A stretch of 64,000 nt of DNA from Granulicella sibirica (GCF_004115155.1 NZ_RDSM01000001.1:1736001-1800000), one strand, 5' to 3'; counted from the first letter of the stretch, positions 26,127 to 35,541 are shown. Numbers and translations: made by a program. The notes: generated from the letters alone by a model not told the origin.

Positions 26127-27137
26127 TCAACCGATGAGCGTCATCTGTGCCGCATTGTCTTTCGTTCTTTGAGATGGACGTTTCGTCGTTAAGAACGAGG
26201 CTTGGACCGATGTTGATGCGCGACTCAGAGGGGTCTCTTTGCTGTTCGCTGGGAGTTGCCTGATGAGACGCTTTAGCAGGATGGGGACGGTCTTCGGATG
26301 ACGGGTCTTGTGAAAGATCACCGCTGTGTCCACAGTCCAGTCCACGCCCACGATTGGCCGGGTGGTTAGCTCTTCGTGGAGGCTTGTTCCTTCTCGGATC
26401 AACGCGAGTCCGTGGCCCTCTTTGACCAGCGTCTGCATCTCCGACGGCTGTGAAGCCCATGAGCACGCCTCGATCTCAATACCGGCCTCCCTGAGAAGTT
26501 CCACCAGACGTTTGTGAGCATCGGGGTGGCGTTGCGGGTGATACAAAACGGCAAGATTGCCCTGTAAATCGGACGGTTGCAGGGAAGCTTTTGCTGCCAT
26601 CGGATCGTCACGCCGCAGGCAGACAACGAGGCGATCCCGGCGCAGCTCTTCGATGCGCAGATCGGGATGGTGCAGCGGTAACGTCACGAAGGCAGCGTCT
26701 ACCGTTCCCGTGACCACTTCCTCCGCGAGGTGCATCGCGTCTCCATGCGTCGGGCGTACAGGACAGACGGGAAGCATCTCTTTGTGCAGATCACAGAAGG
26801 TCCGAAAGAGCGCTTGATCGACCAAAGGAGTTGATCCGAACCGAACCGAATTCACCTCACCTCGCTCAATTGCGATGAGCGCGTCGAGTACATCGTCGCG
26901 CGTCTCGAGCAGAAACCTAGCTAGGACCTTGAATGCGATTCCAGTGTCCGTGGCGCGGATGCGACCGCCCTTTATCTTCCGGAAGAGACGGACTGAAGCG
27001 TTCTCCTGGAACTGGCGAGCCTGAACGCTCAGATTGGGCTGCGCCGTGCGCAACTCCTCCGCTGCGGCCCGGAATCCTTGTTTCTCGAGAATCGTCAGCA
27101 AGTATCTGAAGTGGCGAAGCTCTGCCCAGTCATACAT
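26127..27137 (-). CDS. LysR-family transcriptional regulator
   Basis: The 336-residue protein has an N-terminal winged helix (about 5-65: L-R-H-F-R-Y-L-L-T-I-L-E...F-R-A-A-A-E-E-L-R-T-A-Q-P-N-L-S) and a periplasmic-binding-protein-like effector domain (about 95-300), with V-V-C-L-R-R-D-D-P and a G-L-A-L-I-R-E segment typical of LysR proteins. The length is slightly long, with a Ser/Lys-rich tail. The coinducer is unknown. It is bracketed by two inverted copies of a GTGATA-N9-TATCAC element, so it probably controls the trb/tra remnant on one side and the excisionase/integrase genes on the other, as a switch for element mobility. Confidence 0.85.
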   Translation of the reverse strand: MYDWAELRHFRYLLTILEKQGFRAAAEELRTAQPNLSVQARQFQENASVRLFRKIKGGRIRATDTGIAFKVLARFLLETRDDVLDALIAIERGEVNSVRFGSTPLVDQALFRTFCDLHKEMLPVCPVRPTHGDAMHLAEEVVTGTVDAAFVTLPLHHPDLRIEELRRDRLVVCLRRDDPMAAKASLQPSDLQGNLAVLYHPQRHPDAHKRLVELLREAGIEIEACSWASQPSEMQTLVKEGHGLALIREGTSLHEELTTRPIVGVDWTVDTAVIFHKTRHPKTVPILLKRLIRQLPANSKETPLSRASTSVQASFLTTKRPSQRTKDNAAQMTLIG

Positions 27138-27308
27138 AGCCCACCGCTCGATAGGAAGTATTGACTCAAGTCAATTCCGAACAAGCGGGCGTGCTCCTCT
27201 CCGCCTGCGCAAATTCTGTCAATAGCGATACCGGTTTTCAACATGAAAATCGATTTTGGCCAAACTTACTTCAAGCGCAAGATGCTTCTTTCGAACGCGA
27301 TGGCCCGA

Positions 27309-27359
27309 GGTGATACGTGAGACATATCACCCGATAAATAAAACGTATTAGACAGGACC
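27309..27359 (+). promoter_or_regulatory. 51-bp regulatory element, copy 2
   Basis: On the plus strand: GGTGATAC, eight bases, TATCACCCGATAAATAA, then 18 bases ending GACAGGACC. The 17-base core is identical to copy 1. It reads towards the excisionase/integrase genes and lies 172 bp upstream of lysR. It may be an operator with an A+T-rich promoter; an alternative is a terminal inverted repeat of a 1.3-kb mobile unit. Confidence 0.6.
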
Positions 27360-27582
27360 CTTCTGACGAGAGAGGCTAGGCACATTTCCAGGTGTTTTCG
27401 ATGCCGGATTCAAGCCGAGTTACAAGTTCGTTACTGATCCACTTGCGACCCATTTGATTTGCCGAGGCTGACGGAACGAACCAGTGTTGGATCAGACTCG
27501 CCATTTCGGACCATCGGTCACTGAATCAGCGGAGAAAAGTCCTGCAGCTGCAATGACACAACTGCAAGGAGGAGAAGAGCTT

Positions 27583-27834
27583 ATGCCGGCGCTACAACGA
27601 GGCTTCAGCGCAACAGCTGCAAAGTTAGAGGCAATAGTGTCCAATGGACCAATTGGAAGGCGGCTCCTGAACGTCGGGGAGGCTGCCCAGTACCTGGGCG
27701 TAAGCGTGGACACTCTCCACAAATGGGTCCAGTTACGGGCGATTCCTCACGTCAAGGCCGGTCGTGCGTTGCGTTTCGATCTAGTGGCTCTCAACCGCTA
27801 TATCGACGAACACACAATCGGAACCATTGACTAA
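27583..27834 (+). CDS. Excisionase-type HTH protein
   Basis: I chose the ATG at 27583 because AGGAGGAG lies just upstream; longer starts (27484, 27553) lack such a site. The 83-residue product has a basic/hydrophobic lead and then the HTH_17 (excisionase/MerR-like) fold: L-L-N-V-G-E-A-A-Q-Y-L-G-V-S-V-D-T-L-H-K-W-V (about 31-52), I-P-H-V-K-A-G-R-A-L-R-F-D. Such proteins bend DNA at attachment sites or regulate the integrase. Only 12 bp separate it from the integrase, so they form an operon. Confidence 0.85.
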   Translation: MPALQRGFSATAAKLEAIVSNGPIGRRLLNVGEAAQYLGVSVDTLHKWVQLRAIPHVKAGRALRFDLVALNRYIDEHTIGTID

Positions 27835-27846
27835 GGGAGACGTCAG

Positions 27847-28980
27847 ATGTCAGTCACAAAGATAGAAGAGGGTCTGTATAAGGTTCGCTGGAGAGAAGGA
27901 GGCCGAGCCAGGAGCGTACTTGTCCATGGATCGGCGTCTCTTGCGGACAAAGTCGAGCGAAAGAAGCTTTCACTTCGAGATGAAAACCGGCATCTCGATG
28001 TCAAACGGCAAATCAACTACCGGATGAACGACCTGATAGATCGTTATTGGGAGCAGTACGGGGTCAAGAAGAAGTCGGCTGATCGAGAAAAGAGCATTGT
28101 CGAGGGCATTCGTTCTTCACTGGGCCGAATGTTTGTGCGAGAGGTGGATGGGATGGCGGTGCAGGAGTGGTACGACAACCTGACGGATATTCGTGAGTTG
28201 GCCGTGAACACTGCGGAGCGTCACTTTCACGTCATGCACCACATGATGAGAAAGGCATCCACCATCTGGTCGACGGTGACCGGACTTGATCGGAATCCTG
28301 CAGATCAGGTGGAAGTGGAGCACATCGATGACGCGAGGAAGCGCTACCTTTCTGAGAAGGAGCTTCTCCGGCTCAAGGTGGCTCTCGACGAGCGTTTGTA
28401 TCGGAAGGGCACAAAGGACATCAACCGGACGAATCTTCGTCTGAGACTGTTGGTCCTCATTGCCGTGGCAACCGGTATGCGGCGCGGGGAGATCTTTCGC
28501 CTTGAGTGGGGAGACATTCTCTACAGCGAGGGATTGATCGTCGTACGGGCAAGGCTCAAGAAAGGCAAAATACGCCTTGTCCCAATGCCACCTGAACTCG
28601 CAGAGGAGATCCGGCGGTATCCGGCTGTCATGGGGGAGGACCGCATTTTGCCCCCTGAGCCAGGTGCAACGAGTGGACGTCAGCGTGCGGACAAGAGTTT
28701 TCATGAATTGCTCGAGCGAGCAAAGATTCGAGACTTTCGGTTCCACGATCTGCGCCACACGTTTGCTTCTTGGTACATGATGTCGGGCGGTGATCTGTAC
28801 GAGCTCTCGAAGCTGCTTGGGCACTCAAACATCAAGATGACGGAGCGATATGCCGACCTCGCTAGAGCGCACATCGTGAAGACAGGAAACGTCTCACGGG
28901 AACTCTGGAGCAAGATGGAACCTCGATCAGAAAGGGGAGAGAGCGACGTTGCGCAAACGAAGACAGGACACCGAGCTTGA
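27847..28980 (+). CDS. Tyrosine recombinase (integrase)
   Basis: The 377-residue protein has an N-terminal arm (1-50), a SAM-like core-binding domain (about 55-160) and a catalytic domain with T-G-M-R-R-G-E (first Arg), H-D-L-R-H-T-F-A-S (His and second Arg) and L-G-H-S-N-I-K-M-T-E-R-Y (His and nucleophile Tyr). All five catalytic residues I can place are present. GGGAGAC precedes the ATG. It lies 103 bp from the 3' end of a tRNA-Phe gene, the usual place for a tRNA-targeting integrase, so it likely catalyses integration and excision of this island. It appears intact. Confidence 0.92.
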   Translation: MSVTKIEEGLYKVRWREGGRARSVLVHGSASLADKVERKKLSLRDENRHLDVKRQINYRMNDLIDRYWEQYGVKKKSADREKSIVEGIRSSLGRMFVREVDGMAVQEWYDNLTDIRELAVNTAERHFHVMHHMMRKASTIWSTVTGLDRNPADQVEVEHIDDARKRYLSEKELLRLKVALDERLYRKGTKDINRTNLRLRLLVLIAVATGMRRGEIFRLEWGDILYSEGLIVVRARLKKGKIRLVPMPPELAEEIRRYPAVMGEDRILPPEPGATSGRQRADKSFHELLERAKIRDFRFHDLRHTFASWYMMSGGDLYELSKLLGHSNIKMTERYADLARAHIVKTGNVSRELWSKMEPRSERGESDVAQTKTGHRA

Positions 28981-29082
28981 TCGCTTGGTACGGAGAAGTA
29001 TCGCGTCGTATCGAGAATGTGTCCGATATGTGTCTTGAACTAAACTGAGCTAAATTTGGCTACCGCTAAGTTGTTTAGAATG

Positions 29083-29157
29083 TGGTGGCCAGAGACGGGA
29101 TCGAACCGCCGACGCCGGCCTTTTCAGGGCCGCGCTCTACCACTGAGCTATCTGGCC
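29083..29157 (-). tRNA. tRNA-Phe (GAA)
   Basis: The minus strand folds as a cloverleaf: acceptor GGCCAGA/TCTGGCC, D arm GCTC...GAGC, anticodon stem CGGCC/GGCCG with loop CTGAAAA (anticodon GAA), T arm with GGTTCGATCCC, discriminator A and an encoded CCA at 29083-29085. The island lies on its 3' side, so this end is probably the attachment site. I found no second copy of the 3' end within the window. Confidence 0.95.
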
Positions 29158-29402
29158 TTGGTCTGCAACGAAAGAAACGCGGGACGGCCAAGATCCGTTC
29201 CTACGCCTCTGACCCCAGACTCATCCAACGAACCTGCGCCTGGAAGATTGTGATCCGGGGCAATGCTTGAGGGAGTCAGACGCCAGCGGGGAGCCGGCGT
29301 TTTCTGCTGTCCATGCAAGTATAGCAATCTCCGGGCGTCTCGCCAAACGGAGTCGACAACTTCGGGCCGGACAGCTCCATTCAGTTTGGACGAGGCGGCA
29401 GA

Positions 29403-29441
29403 CGTGGAATGGGACGCACAAGGTGCGTCCCATTTTCCACG
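29403..29441. terminator. Hairpin downstream of the Oar-like receptor gene
   Basis: A 10-bp perfect stem (TGGGACGCAC / GTGCGTCCCA, loop AAG, 29410-29432) is extended by a 7-bp outer stem CGTGGAA/TTCCACG with a TT bulge. It follows the receptor's stop by about 13 bp. The T tract is short on either strand, so termination is likely but not certain. Confidence 0.6.
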
Positions 29442-29454
29442 TGCTTGATCCACT

Positions 29455-32400
29455 TTAGAAGCTGAGTCGACCGCCAAGCTGGATCAAGCGGGGAAAGCCC
29501 AGGGTGCTGGTGATCTGTCCGTGTGAGCTGGAATCGACCGCGAGGGTGGGACCGTTGAACTGCGGAGTGTTGAAGGCGTTGAGCGCTTCGGCGCGAAACT
29601 CTGCGTGAATACGCTCAGTGATGACGAAGTCTTTATTAAGTGAGAGATCCGAGTTGAGATAGCCGGGGCCATAGCAGCCGCTGGTGCGGGGTGCGTTGCC
29701 ATAAAAACCTGCGTTGGTGGTCGTGTAAGCGCCTTCCGCTACACCCAGAAAGTAATGATCGAGACGGCCTTCGGGTGCTCCAACCTTGCAAGGGCTGGGC
29801 CCAACAAGGCTGGGGCGGGTAACGGCATTGCCGAAGGAAGAGTTCGGATTGCTTCCCTGTCCGATGGGCAATGCGCCGCCGGACTGGATGATGGTGATGT
29901 CGTTGAAGCGCCAGCCGCCGACCGCGGTGTTGACCCAGCGATTCGCGTTGCCCATGAACTGCTTGCCTTTGCCGAAGGGAAGCTCATAGGTGACGGCAAT
30001 CGATCCACGCTGAGGAAGGTCGTTGATGGAGCGGGAGTATTCGTGGGAGAGGTTGTAGGCATCCTGGGGACCATTGTTGCCGGGGTTGAGCGTGCTGCCC
30101 GCGCCCCAGAGGTTATCCCAGTTGGAGGACCACGTATACGAGGCTAGGACTGTTACACCGCGGCTGAAGGACTTCTGTACCTTGACGTCCAACGCGTTAT
30201 AGTCAGAGCGGCCGTTGCTGAGCGAATCCGAGATTGCCTGATACTGAGAAAAGGGCAACAAGGTTTGATAGTTCTTGACCTTGCCGGACGCCAGCGTGGG
30301 GAAAGCGCCGATGCCTGCGTAAGCAAAGCTTGTCGCAGTGCTGGAGAGAGTTCCAGGGCCTTGACCGAGGTACTGATCAGGAAGCTGGTTGATGTTCAGG
30401 CTGTTGTAGATGTTTCGTCCATGCCCGCCAACGTATCCGATCTTGAAGGCGATTCCGCCTGCGAACTGATGATCGAGACCGAAGGAATATGACTCGTAGA
30501 TCGGAGAGCGGCGGGTCTGGTCGACGACTGTCAGCGTCGTGCCGATGTTCTGGCTCAGACCATTGGCATTGCCCACGGGCTTCGTTTGCACGTTCGGAAA
30601 TGGATTGCTGAGACTGGTCAGCCCGGCTGCGGAGGACGCGTTGGTGTAGGCGTTGGTGAGGCTGTTGGTGAGGACGTAACCGGGAGCGAGTGCCGGCGAG
30701 GTGCTGTATACGATCGGATAGTAGAAGACACCCGCACCGCCTCGAACAACCGTTGCGTCATCGAGCGCGTAGGCAAAACCGGCGCGCGGAGAGTACTTGT
30801 TGCCCATGTTGCCGGTCTGGGTGCCGTAACCGTTCTGACCAGCGAACTCGACGCCGCCCGTCGCTGTAGGACCTGTACCGAACGCACTGTAGGTCGCGCC
30901 ACGATCGAAGCCAACCGCGTAATGATTGTTGCGCTCGTGGACGCCGGGCTCGTACTCATACCGGAAACCAAGGTTGAGGGTGAGCTTTGGCGTCACGCGC
31001 CAGTCATCCTGGAGGTAAGTTGCCTGGTAAGCGGTGGTGATCCCCAAAGCCGCGGGGATAACGAGCGATGCGCTCGTCGGGTACCCGAGCAGGATATTCG
31101 CCGCGGTGGCGCTCGTGCTGCCGTTCGTGCTCAGCAGCGACTTATCGAAGGCAAAGGTTCCGTTGCCGTTGCTGATATTCGTGAAGCTGACGCTGATAGC
31201 GCGGTACACGTAGCCAGTCTTGAGACTGTGCTTGCCAAGGCTCTTTGAGACGCCGACCACAAAGTTGCGCGAGAAGTAGACAGCGGGACCAGAGTTGGCG
31301 GTTCCTTCGGGTGAGAGACCCGCGTCTGTCGTGATCTGGGGGAAGGCGGCTTTGGTGAGGGCGCTGGTGTAGTTAGCCGGGAAGCCAAGGGAAGACTGAT
31401 TGAAGCCGTTGCTGATATCCAGCGTGTTGTTCGGGAACCGGTTGAAGCCGAAGCCGACCGTCAACAGGGTGGTGGGGTTGATGGTGATGGTGTTCTGGAT
31501 ACTGGTGGCGTCGACCTTCCGGTACAGCAGGTAGGAGCTGGAGCTGCCAGCCAGAGATTCGAGCGAGTTACCGCCGGGCTCCTTGCTGCCGTAATGGAGA
31601 TAGTAGAAGTCCGCGAGCCAGCGCGTGCCGAACTGGTGGGTCAGTTTTCCATCGAACTCATCGGCGCGATCGCCGAGCGTGTCGGCTCCGTTGAAGTTCG
31701 GATTGCCGTATGTCGCGGTCAAGTTCGCGTGCGGGTAGGTGTTGACGATTGCCTGACCTACCGGGTTGATCGAAGAAGCCGGGATGGTGTTGTTCGCGAA
31801 GAACTGTCCGGTTGCCGGATTGGTGATGCAGATGGCATCCACTCCGTCTGAGCCCTTGCCGCAGGTCGTCGGGCTGGTGACGGTTCCGATTTCGGAGAAG
31901 TTACCCGAACGCTGAAGATCTGTCGGGACGATGTAAGCATTTGTGGTGATCGGGGAACGCTGACGGTAGCCTTCCTCGGCGACCCAGAAGAAGGTCTTGT
32001 CCTTGCCACCCATCCAATGGGGAAGCGGAATCGGTCCGCCAATCGCGCCGACGTAGCTGTAGAACTCGGCAGCGCCGCGCGGCGTTGTGGACTGGGTGAT
32101 ACCCGTCACGGGATCCTTGTAAGGGGTGCGGTTATTGAAGAAGAGATTGGCGCCCCAATTCGTCTGGCGTGTCTCCCCCTGCAGGACGCCGTGGAGGGAA
32201 CTTCCACCTGACTTCAGTGTGGTGTTGAACATGCCACCCGATGTGCGTCCGATTTCCGCGTCGTAGGTGTTGGCTTGAACCTTTACTTCTTCAACGGCCT
32301 CGATGGAGGGAATAATGACGGCGCGGTTGGAAAAGTCCGTGATCGGGACACCATCGATCGAGTAGTTATTCGAGCTGATCGGGGCGCCAGCGATGGAGAT

Positions 32401-32955
32401 TGTGGAGGAGCCGGACTGATCCTGGAAGCGCACAAAGCGCGGGTCGCCAACGGGCGTGACGTTGTTGTCGAGCTTGGAGAAGAGGAAGGGGTTGCGGCCG
32501 GGGTTGGGGAGGTTTTCGAGCTTTTGCGAATCAATAAGCTGGCCGTTGTAACTCGTTCCGTTATTGACGAGTGGCTCCGAAGCAGTGACCTCGACGCTCT
32601 CCGTCATCGATCCAATCTGCAGCTTGATATCGAGCGGAATCGTATTTCCCGAATCGATTACGATGCCGGTGTTTTCTTCCTTCTTGAAGCCGTTCCCTGT
32701 CACGGTAAGCGTGTAGGTTCCGGGTTCTACGGCGCTGAACACATATTCGCCAGAGCCATTCGTCGTCGTGTTACGCGGAATCTTAGTCGACTGTGAAGTA
32801 AGCACAACCATCGCGCCAGATACACTGGCCCCGATTGGATCCGAGACGATTCCACGAATGACGCCGTAGTTGGACTGGGCCGATCCGGCGACAAACGACG
32901 AGATCAGTAGAAGAACAAGCAGAAGTGCGTGGGTGATCTTGTTAGCTCGAATCAA
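29455..32955 (-). CDS. Oar-like TonB-dependent receptor with carboxypeptidase-regulatory domain
   Basis: The 1166-residue protein starts at a TTG (32955) with GGAGG six bases upstream. A signal peptide (about 1-27, ending S-A-Q-S) is followed by a carboxypeptidase-regulatory-like beta domain (29-115; V-S-G-A-M-V-V-L-T, G-E-Y-V-F-S-A-V-E-P-G-T-Y-T-L-T-V), a plug (about 125-245; S-I-D-G-V-P-I-T-D-F) and a large beta barrel ending in aromatic/Phe (R-L-S-F). This Oar type is strongly expanded in Acidobacteria and is presumed to import or sense large substrates such as glycans or peptides. No substrate can be deduced. A hairpin terminator follows. Confidence 0.9.
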   Translation of the reverse strand: MIRANKITHALLLVLLLISSFVAGSAQSNYGVIRGIVSDPIGASVSGAMVVLTSQSTKIPRNTTTNGSGEYVFSAVEPGTYTLTVTGNGFKKEENTGIVIDSGNTIPLDIKLQIGSMTESVEVTASEPLVNNGTSYNGQLIDSQKLENLPNPGRNPFLFSKLDNNVTPVGDPRFVRFQDQSGSSTISIAGAPISSNNYSIDGVPITDFSNRAVIIPSIEAVEEVKVQANTYDAEIGRTSGGMFNTTLKSGGSSLHGVLQGETRQTNWGANLFFNNRTPYKDPVTGITQSTTPRGAAEFYSYVGAIGGPIPLPHWMGGKDKTFFWVAEEGYRQRSPITTNAYIVPTDLQRSGNFSEIGTVTSPTTCGKGSDGVDAICITNPATGQFFANNTIPASSINPVGQAIVNTYPHANLTATYGNPNFNGADTLGDRADEFDGKLTHQFGTRWLADFYYLHYGSKEPGGNSLESLAGSSSSYLLYRKVDATSIQNTITINPTTLLTVGFGFNRFPNNTLDISNGFNQSSLGFPANYTSALTKAAFPQITTDAGLSPEGTANSGPAVYFSRNFVVGVSKSLGKHSLKTGYVYRAISVSFTNISNGNGTFAFDKSLLSTNGSTSATAANILLGYPTSASLVIPAALGITTAYQATYLQDDWRVTPKLTLNLGFRYEYEPGVHERNNHYAVGFDRGATYSAFGTGPTATGGVEFAGQNGYGTQTGNMGNKYSPRAGFAYALDDATVVRGGAGVFYYPIVYSTSPALAPGYVLTNSLTNAYTNASSAAGLTSLSNPFPNVQTKPVGNANGLSQNIGTTLTVVDQTRRSPIYESYSFGLDHQFAGGIAFKIGYVGGHGRNIYNSLNINQLPDQYLGQGPGTLSSTATSFAYAGIGAFPTLASGKVKNYQTLLPFSQYQAISDSLSNGRSDYNALDVKVQKSFSRGVTVLASYTWSSNWDNLWGAGSTLNPGNNGPQDAYNLSHEYSRSINDLPQRGSIAVTYELPFGKGKQFMGNANRWVNTAVGGWRFNDITIIQSGGALPIGQGSNPNSSFGNAVTRPSLVGPSPCKVGAPEGRLDHYFLGVAEGAYTTTNAGFYGNAPRTSGCYGPGYLNSDLSLNKDFVITERIHAEFRAEALNAFNTPQFNGPTLAVDSSSHGQITSTLGFPRLIQLGGRLSF

Positions 32956-33718
32956 GTGTCGCCTCCAGAGAGTGTGCTGCGCTTTGACCGCAGGACACAG
33001 GTATAGGTCGTCGCCTGCTATAGAAATCGCGCGGCAAGTAAGTGAACCGAAAGATGGAATGCATGAGCTCGCTGAAGAAAGCTCCGCCCGGACCGCCCTT
33101 AAGGCGAGTAGGTGGCAGCACTGTTCTCAGTGCAATCACGGCTCATTTCATTCTTACGGCGCTGGAAAATCCTGAAGCTGGTCCATCTCTTCCATCTGCT
33201 GGCCGGAGTCGGATCCCGGGAGGGTTAGACAAAGCAGTTGCGGTACGGACAAGTACAGCGAGAGGGCGACTCCTCGTCGACGTAGGTTGCTAAACCATGG
33301 TGCGGCGGGTGAATCGATACACGGAGAGCGTGGGCCGTTTTCGTTGGTGGCCTCTAAGTCGTGCTCAAGATGCTCAATTGGGCTGTCAGGTGTTGAGTCT
33401 GAGACTATCGGCAGGTGAATACAGTGTCAATACTTATTTTGCCCAGATAGCCGCGTCCTTCAGGCCGGCACGGCAAAAGGGGAAGCTCGTCGAACGAACG
33501 TGCGCGGGAATCCTGCGTCGGCAAGAGTGTTTTCTTCCATTGTTCCGTTTGCGGCGTAACACATTTGGAGTTAGAGTAAGTTCCACGAACGCGAATATCG
33601 CGTAGTATCTTCGACCTCTGCTCCTCCCAAGCTTCCCGCTGCGTTCTCTCGCATCAGACTCCGATTCTTGTCGCCTCGACTAACATCTTGCCCGGCTAAC
33701 CTCTTGAAGGAGTACCTC
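32956..33718. other. Divergent intergenic region, 0.76 kb
   Basis: Between the Oar-like receptor and the exported aminotransferase. Open frames here are short, mutually overlapping and lack ribosome sites. It should carry both promoters; I see no clear boxes or small gene. Confidence 0.45.
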
Positions 33719-34942
33719 ATGAATTCGCAGAAGATCACCAGCCCAGTTTCCCGTCGCTCCTTTATGCGCATGGCGAGCGTCGCCGCATCCATGCCGATCA
33801 TGACCGAGGCTCACTTCGCCTGGGCCGCACAGCAGGCGGCTGCCAAGGCAACCGATGCTGCTCCGGCGCGCCGCACGCGGCCTGCCATGCCGCCAGGCGC
33901 GGTGCTTATCAATGCCAATGAGAATCCACTCGGCCCTTGTAAGGCCGCATGCGACATCATCGCGGCCATTGCGCCCAAGGGCGGTAGATACGATATCGAT
34001 GGAGAGACCGGCAAGCTCACCAAGACCTTCGCGGAGCAGAATGGCCTGAAGGAGAACTACATCGCGGTCTATGCCGGATCGAGTGAGCCGCTGCATTACT
34101 CCGTTCTGGCATTCACGTCGCCGACGAGAGGCTTTGTTACCGGCGACCCCTCGTATGAAGCAGGCATGCGCGCCGCGCAGGTTGCCAAGGCGAAGATCTC
34201 GAAGGTGCCTCTGACCGATACGCATGCACACGACGTCAAGGCGATGGTTGCGGCAGATCCGAACGCCGGCATTATCTATATCTGCAACCCCAATAATCCC
34301 ACCGGTACGCTGACCACCAAAGAAGATATCGCCTGGGCGCTCGAGCATAAGCCGGCTGGCTCCATCCTTCTCGTCGATGAGGCGTATATCCATCTTTCGG
34401 AGGCTCCGAATGTGCTGGACATGGTGGCTGCCGATAAGGATCTGATCGTGTTACGCACCTTCTCGAAGGTGTACGGGATGGCGGGCATTCGTTGCGGACT
34501 TGCAGTTGGACGTCCAGACTTATTGGCGAAGCTGACGCCTTACGGCATGAACGCGATGCCTATTACGGGTTCGGCTGCTGCCAACGTCAGCCTTCTCGAC
34601 ACGGACCTGGTGCCGACACGCAGAAAGATCATTGCCGATACCCGCAACGATACCTTCGCGTGGCTCACGGCGAATAACTACAAGTTCATTCCATCGCATT
34701 CCAACTGCTTCATGATCGATACCGGCCGCAACGGTAAGAGCGTTATCAGTGCGATGCAGGCCAAGAACGTCTATATCGGCCGCACCTGGCCGATATGGCC
34801 GAATATGGTTCGCGTGAGCGTGGGAACTCCGGAAGAGATGGCGAAGTTCAAGGTTGCGTTCAAGCAGGTAATGGATGCCCCCGCGACGAGCGCAGCTATG
34901 CGCGATCCGTTTGCTGGAGTGTCATTTCCTGAACTCTCGTAG
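33719..34942 (+). CDS. Tat-exported class I/II aminotransferase (HisC-like)
   Basis: From the ATG at 33719 (AAGGAG upstream) the protein has 407 residues. It starts with a Tat leader (S-R-R-S-F-M, 11-16, hydrophobic stretch to about 37). The PLP fold shows N-A-N-E-N-P-L-G (65-72), N-P-N-N-P-T-G (190-196), V-D-E-A-Y (D220), and S-K-V-Y-G-M-A-G-I-R with the Schiff-base Lys at 250. It is closest in look to histidinol-phosphate aminotransferases, which are normally cytosolic. A periplasmic, folded PLP enzyme fits Tat export. Its convergent neighbours are an exported RidA and a Tat flavin amine oxidase, suggesting a shared amine pathway. Substrate unknown. Confidence 0.85.
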   Translation: MNSQKITSPVSRRSFMRMASVAASMPIMTEAHFAWAAQQAAAKATDAAPARRTRPAMPPGAVLINANENPLGPCKAACDIIAAIAPKGGRYDIDGETGKLTKTFAEQNGLKENYIAVYAGSSEPLHYSVLAFTSPTRGFVTGDPSYEAGMRAAQVAKAKISKVPLTDTHAHDVKAMVAADPNAGIIYICNPNNPTGTLTTKEDIAWALEHKPAGSILLVDEAYIHLSEAPNVLDMVAADKDLIVLRTFSKVYGMAGIRCGLAVGRPDLLAKLTPYGMNAMPITGSAAANVSLLDTDLVPTRRKIIADTRNDTFAWLTANNYKFIPSHSNCFMIDTGRNGKSVISAMQAKNVYIGRTWPIWPNMVRVSVGTPEEMAKFKVAFKQVMDAPATSAAMRDPFAGVSFPELS

Positions 34943-34956
34943 AGAGATTCGCCAAG

Positions 34957-34997
34957 GCAAGTAGAAAGGGGAGCCAATGGCTCCCCTTTCTACTTGC
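34957..34997. terminator. Bidirectional terminator with 19-bp perfect stem
   Basis: Positions 34957-34975 pair perfectly with 34979-34997 around an AAT loop; the stem holds AAAGGGGAGCC/GGCTCCCCTTT. It lies between the convergent aminotransferase and RidA genes. The A-rich and T-rich arms support rho-independent termination both ways. Confidence 0.85.
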
Positions 34998-35007
34998 TCA
35001 TAACGAC

Positions 35008-35499
35008 TTACTTGCTTTTGACGGCGATCACTTCGATTTCAAGCAACGCCCATGGAGCGGCAAGCGCAGCGACCTGCACAGCGGAGCGAGCCACCTTGTT
35101 TGGCTGATCCTTGGTGCCGAAGTACTTCACGTACTCGGACTGCATGCCTGCGAAGTCAAGCTTGCCACCGTTGGCTGGATCGCCCGCAAGGAAGACCGTC
35201 ATCTTGACGACATCTTTCATATCGAGACCCTGCGCCTTGAGAAGCGTCTGAATCTTGGCGAAGACACTTGCGGCCTGAGTCTTGGTGTCTCCGTAGACCG
35301 CTGGGGTTCCCTTGGCGGTATCTGCCGGAGTGACAGGCGAGGCGAGTTGGCCGCTGAGGTAAAGGGTGTCGCCAGCCCAGACGCCATCGGCGATCGCTGC
35401 CTTCTCGTTGGGTTGCAGGTGCTTGACGGTTGTCTGCGCGTGGATGGCGATGGGAGCAACCAGCATCGCGGCACTAAGAACAATCTTCGTGATCTTCAT
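35008..35499 (-). CDS. Exported RidA (YjgF/UK114) family protein
   Basis: The 163-residue protein has a Sec signal peptide (1-21, ending I-H-A-Q) and then a RidA fold: D-T-L-Y-L-S-G-Q-L-A, D-V-V-K-M-T-V-F-L, and near the end A-R-S-A-V-Q-V-A-A-L-A with the conserved Arg that binds the carboxylate of the imine. RidA hydrolyses reactive enamine/imine products of PLP enzymes and amino acid oxidases. AGGAG lies four bases before the ATG. It follows the flavin oxidase gene by 42 bp, so they are co-transcribed, and both enzymes act outside the cytoplasm. The catalytic Arg supports activity. Confidence 0.87.
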   Translation of the reverse strand: MKITKIVLSAAMLVAPIAIHAQTTVKHLQPNEKAAIADGVWAGDTLYLSGQLASPVTPADTAKGTPAVYGDTKTQAASVFAKIQTLLKAQGLDMKDVVKMTVFLAGDPANGGKLDFAGMQSEYVKYFGTKDQPNKVARSAVQVAALAAPWALLEIEVIAVKSK

Positions 35500-35541
35500 A
35501 ACTCTCCTGAGGTCGATATTAATGAGACTGATTGGTTGTAA

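Noticed and set aside
27484..27582. Longer start for the excisionase-type protein
   Set aside because: The extra 33 residues lack a ribosome site, while AGGAGGAG precedes the ATG at 27583.
1..29082. Second attachment site (copy of the tRNA-Phe 3' end)
   Set aside because: I looked for the GGCCAGA and GGGATCGAACC blocks left of the integrase and found no convincing copy; a computed search could overturn this.
30586..31248. 220-codon plus-strand frame
   Set aside because: Mirror of the Oar-like receptor's third-codon-position GC; the receptor frame is continuous over 3.5 kb.
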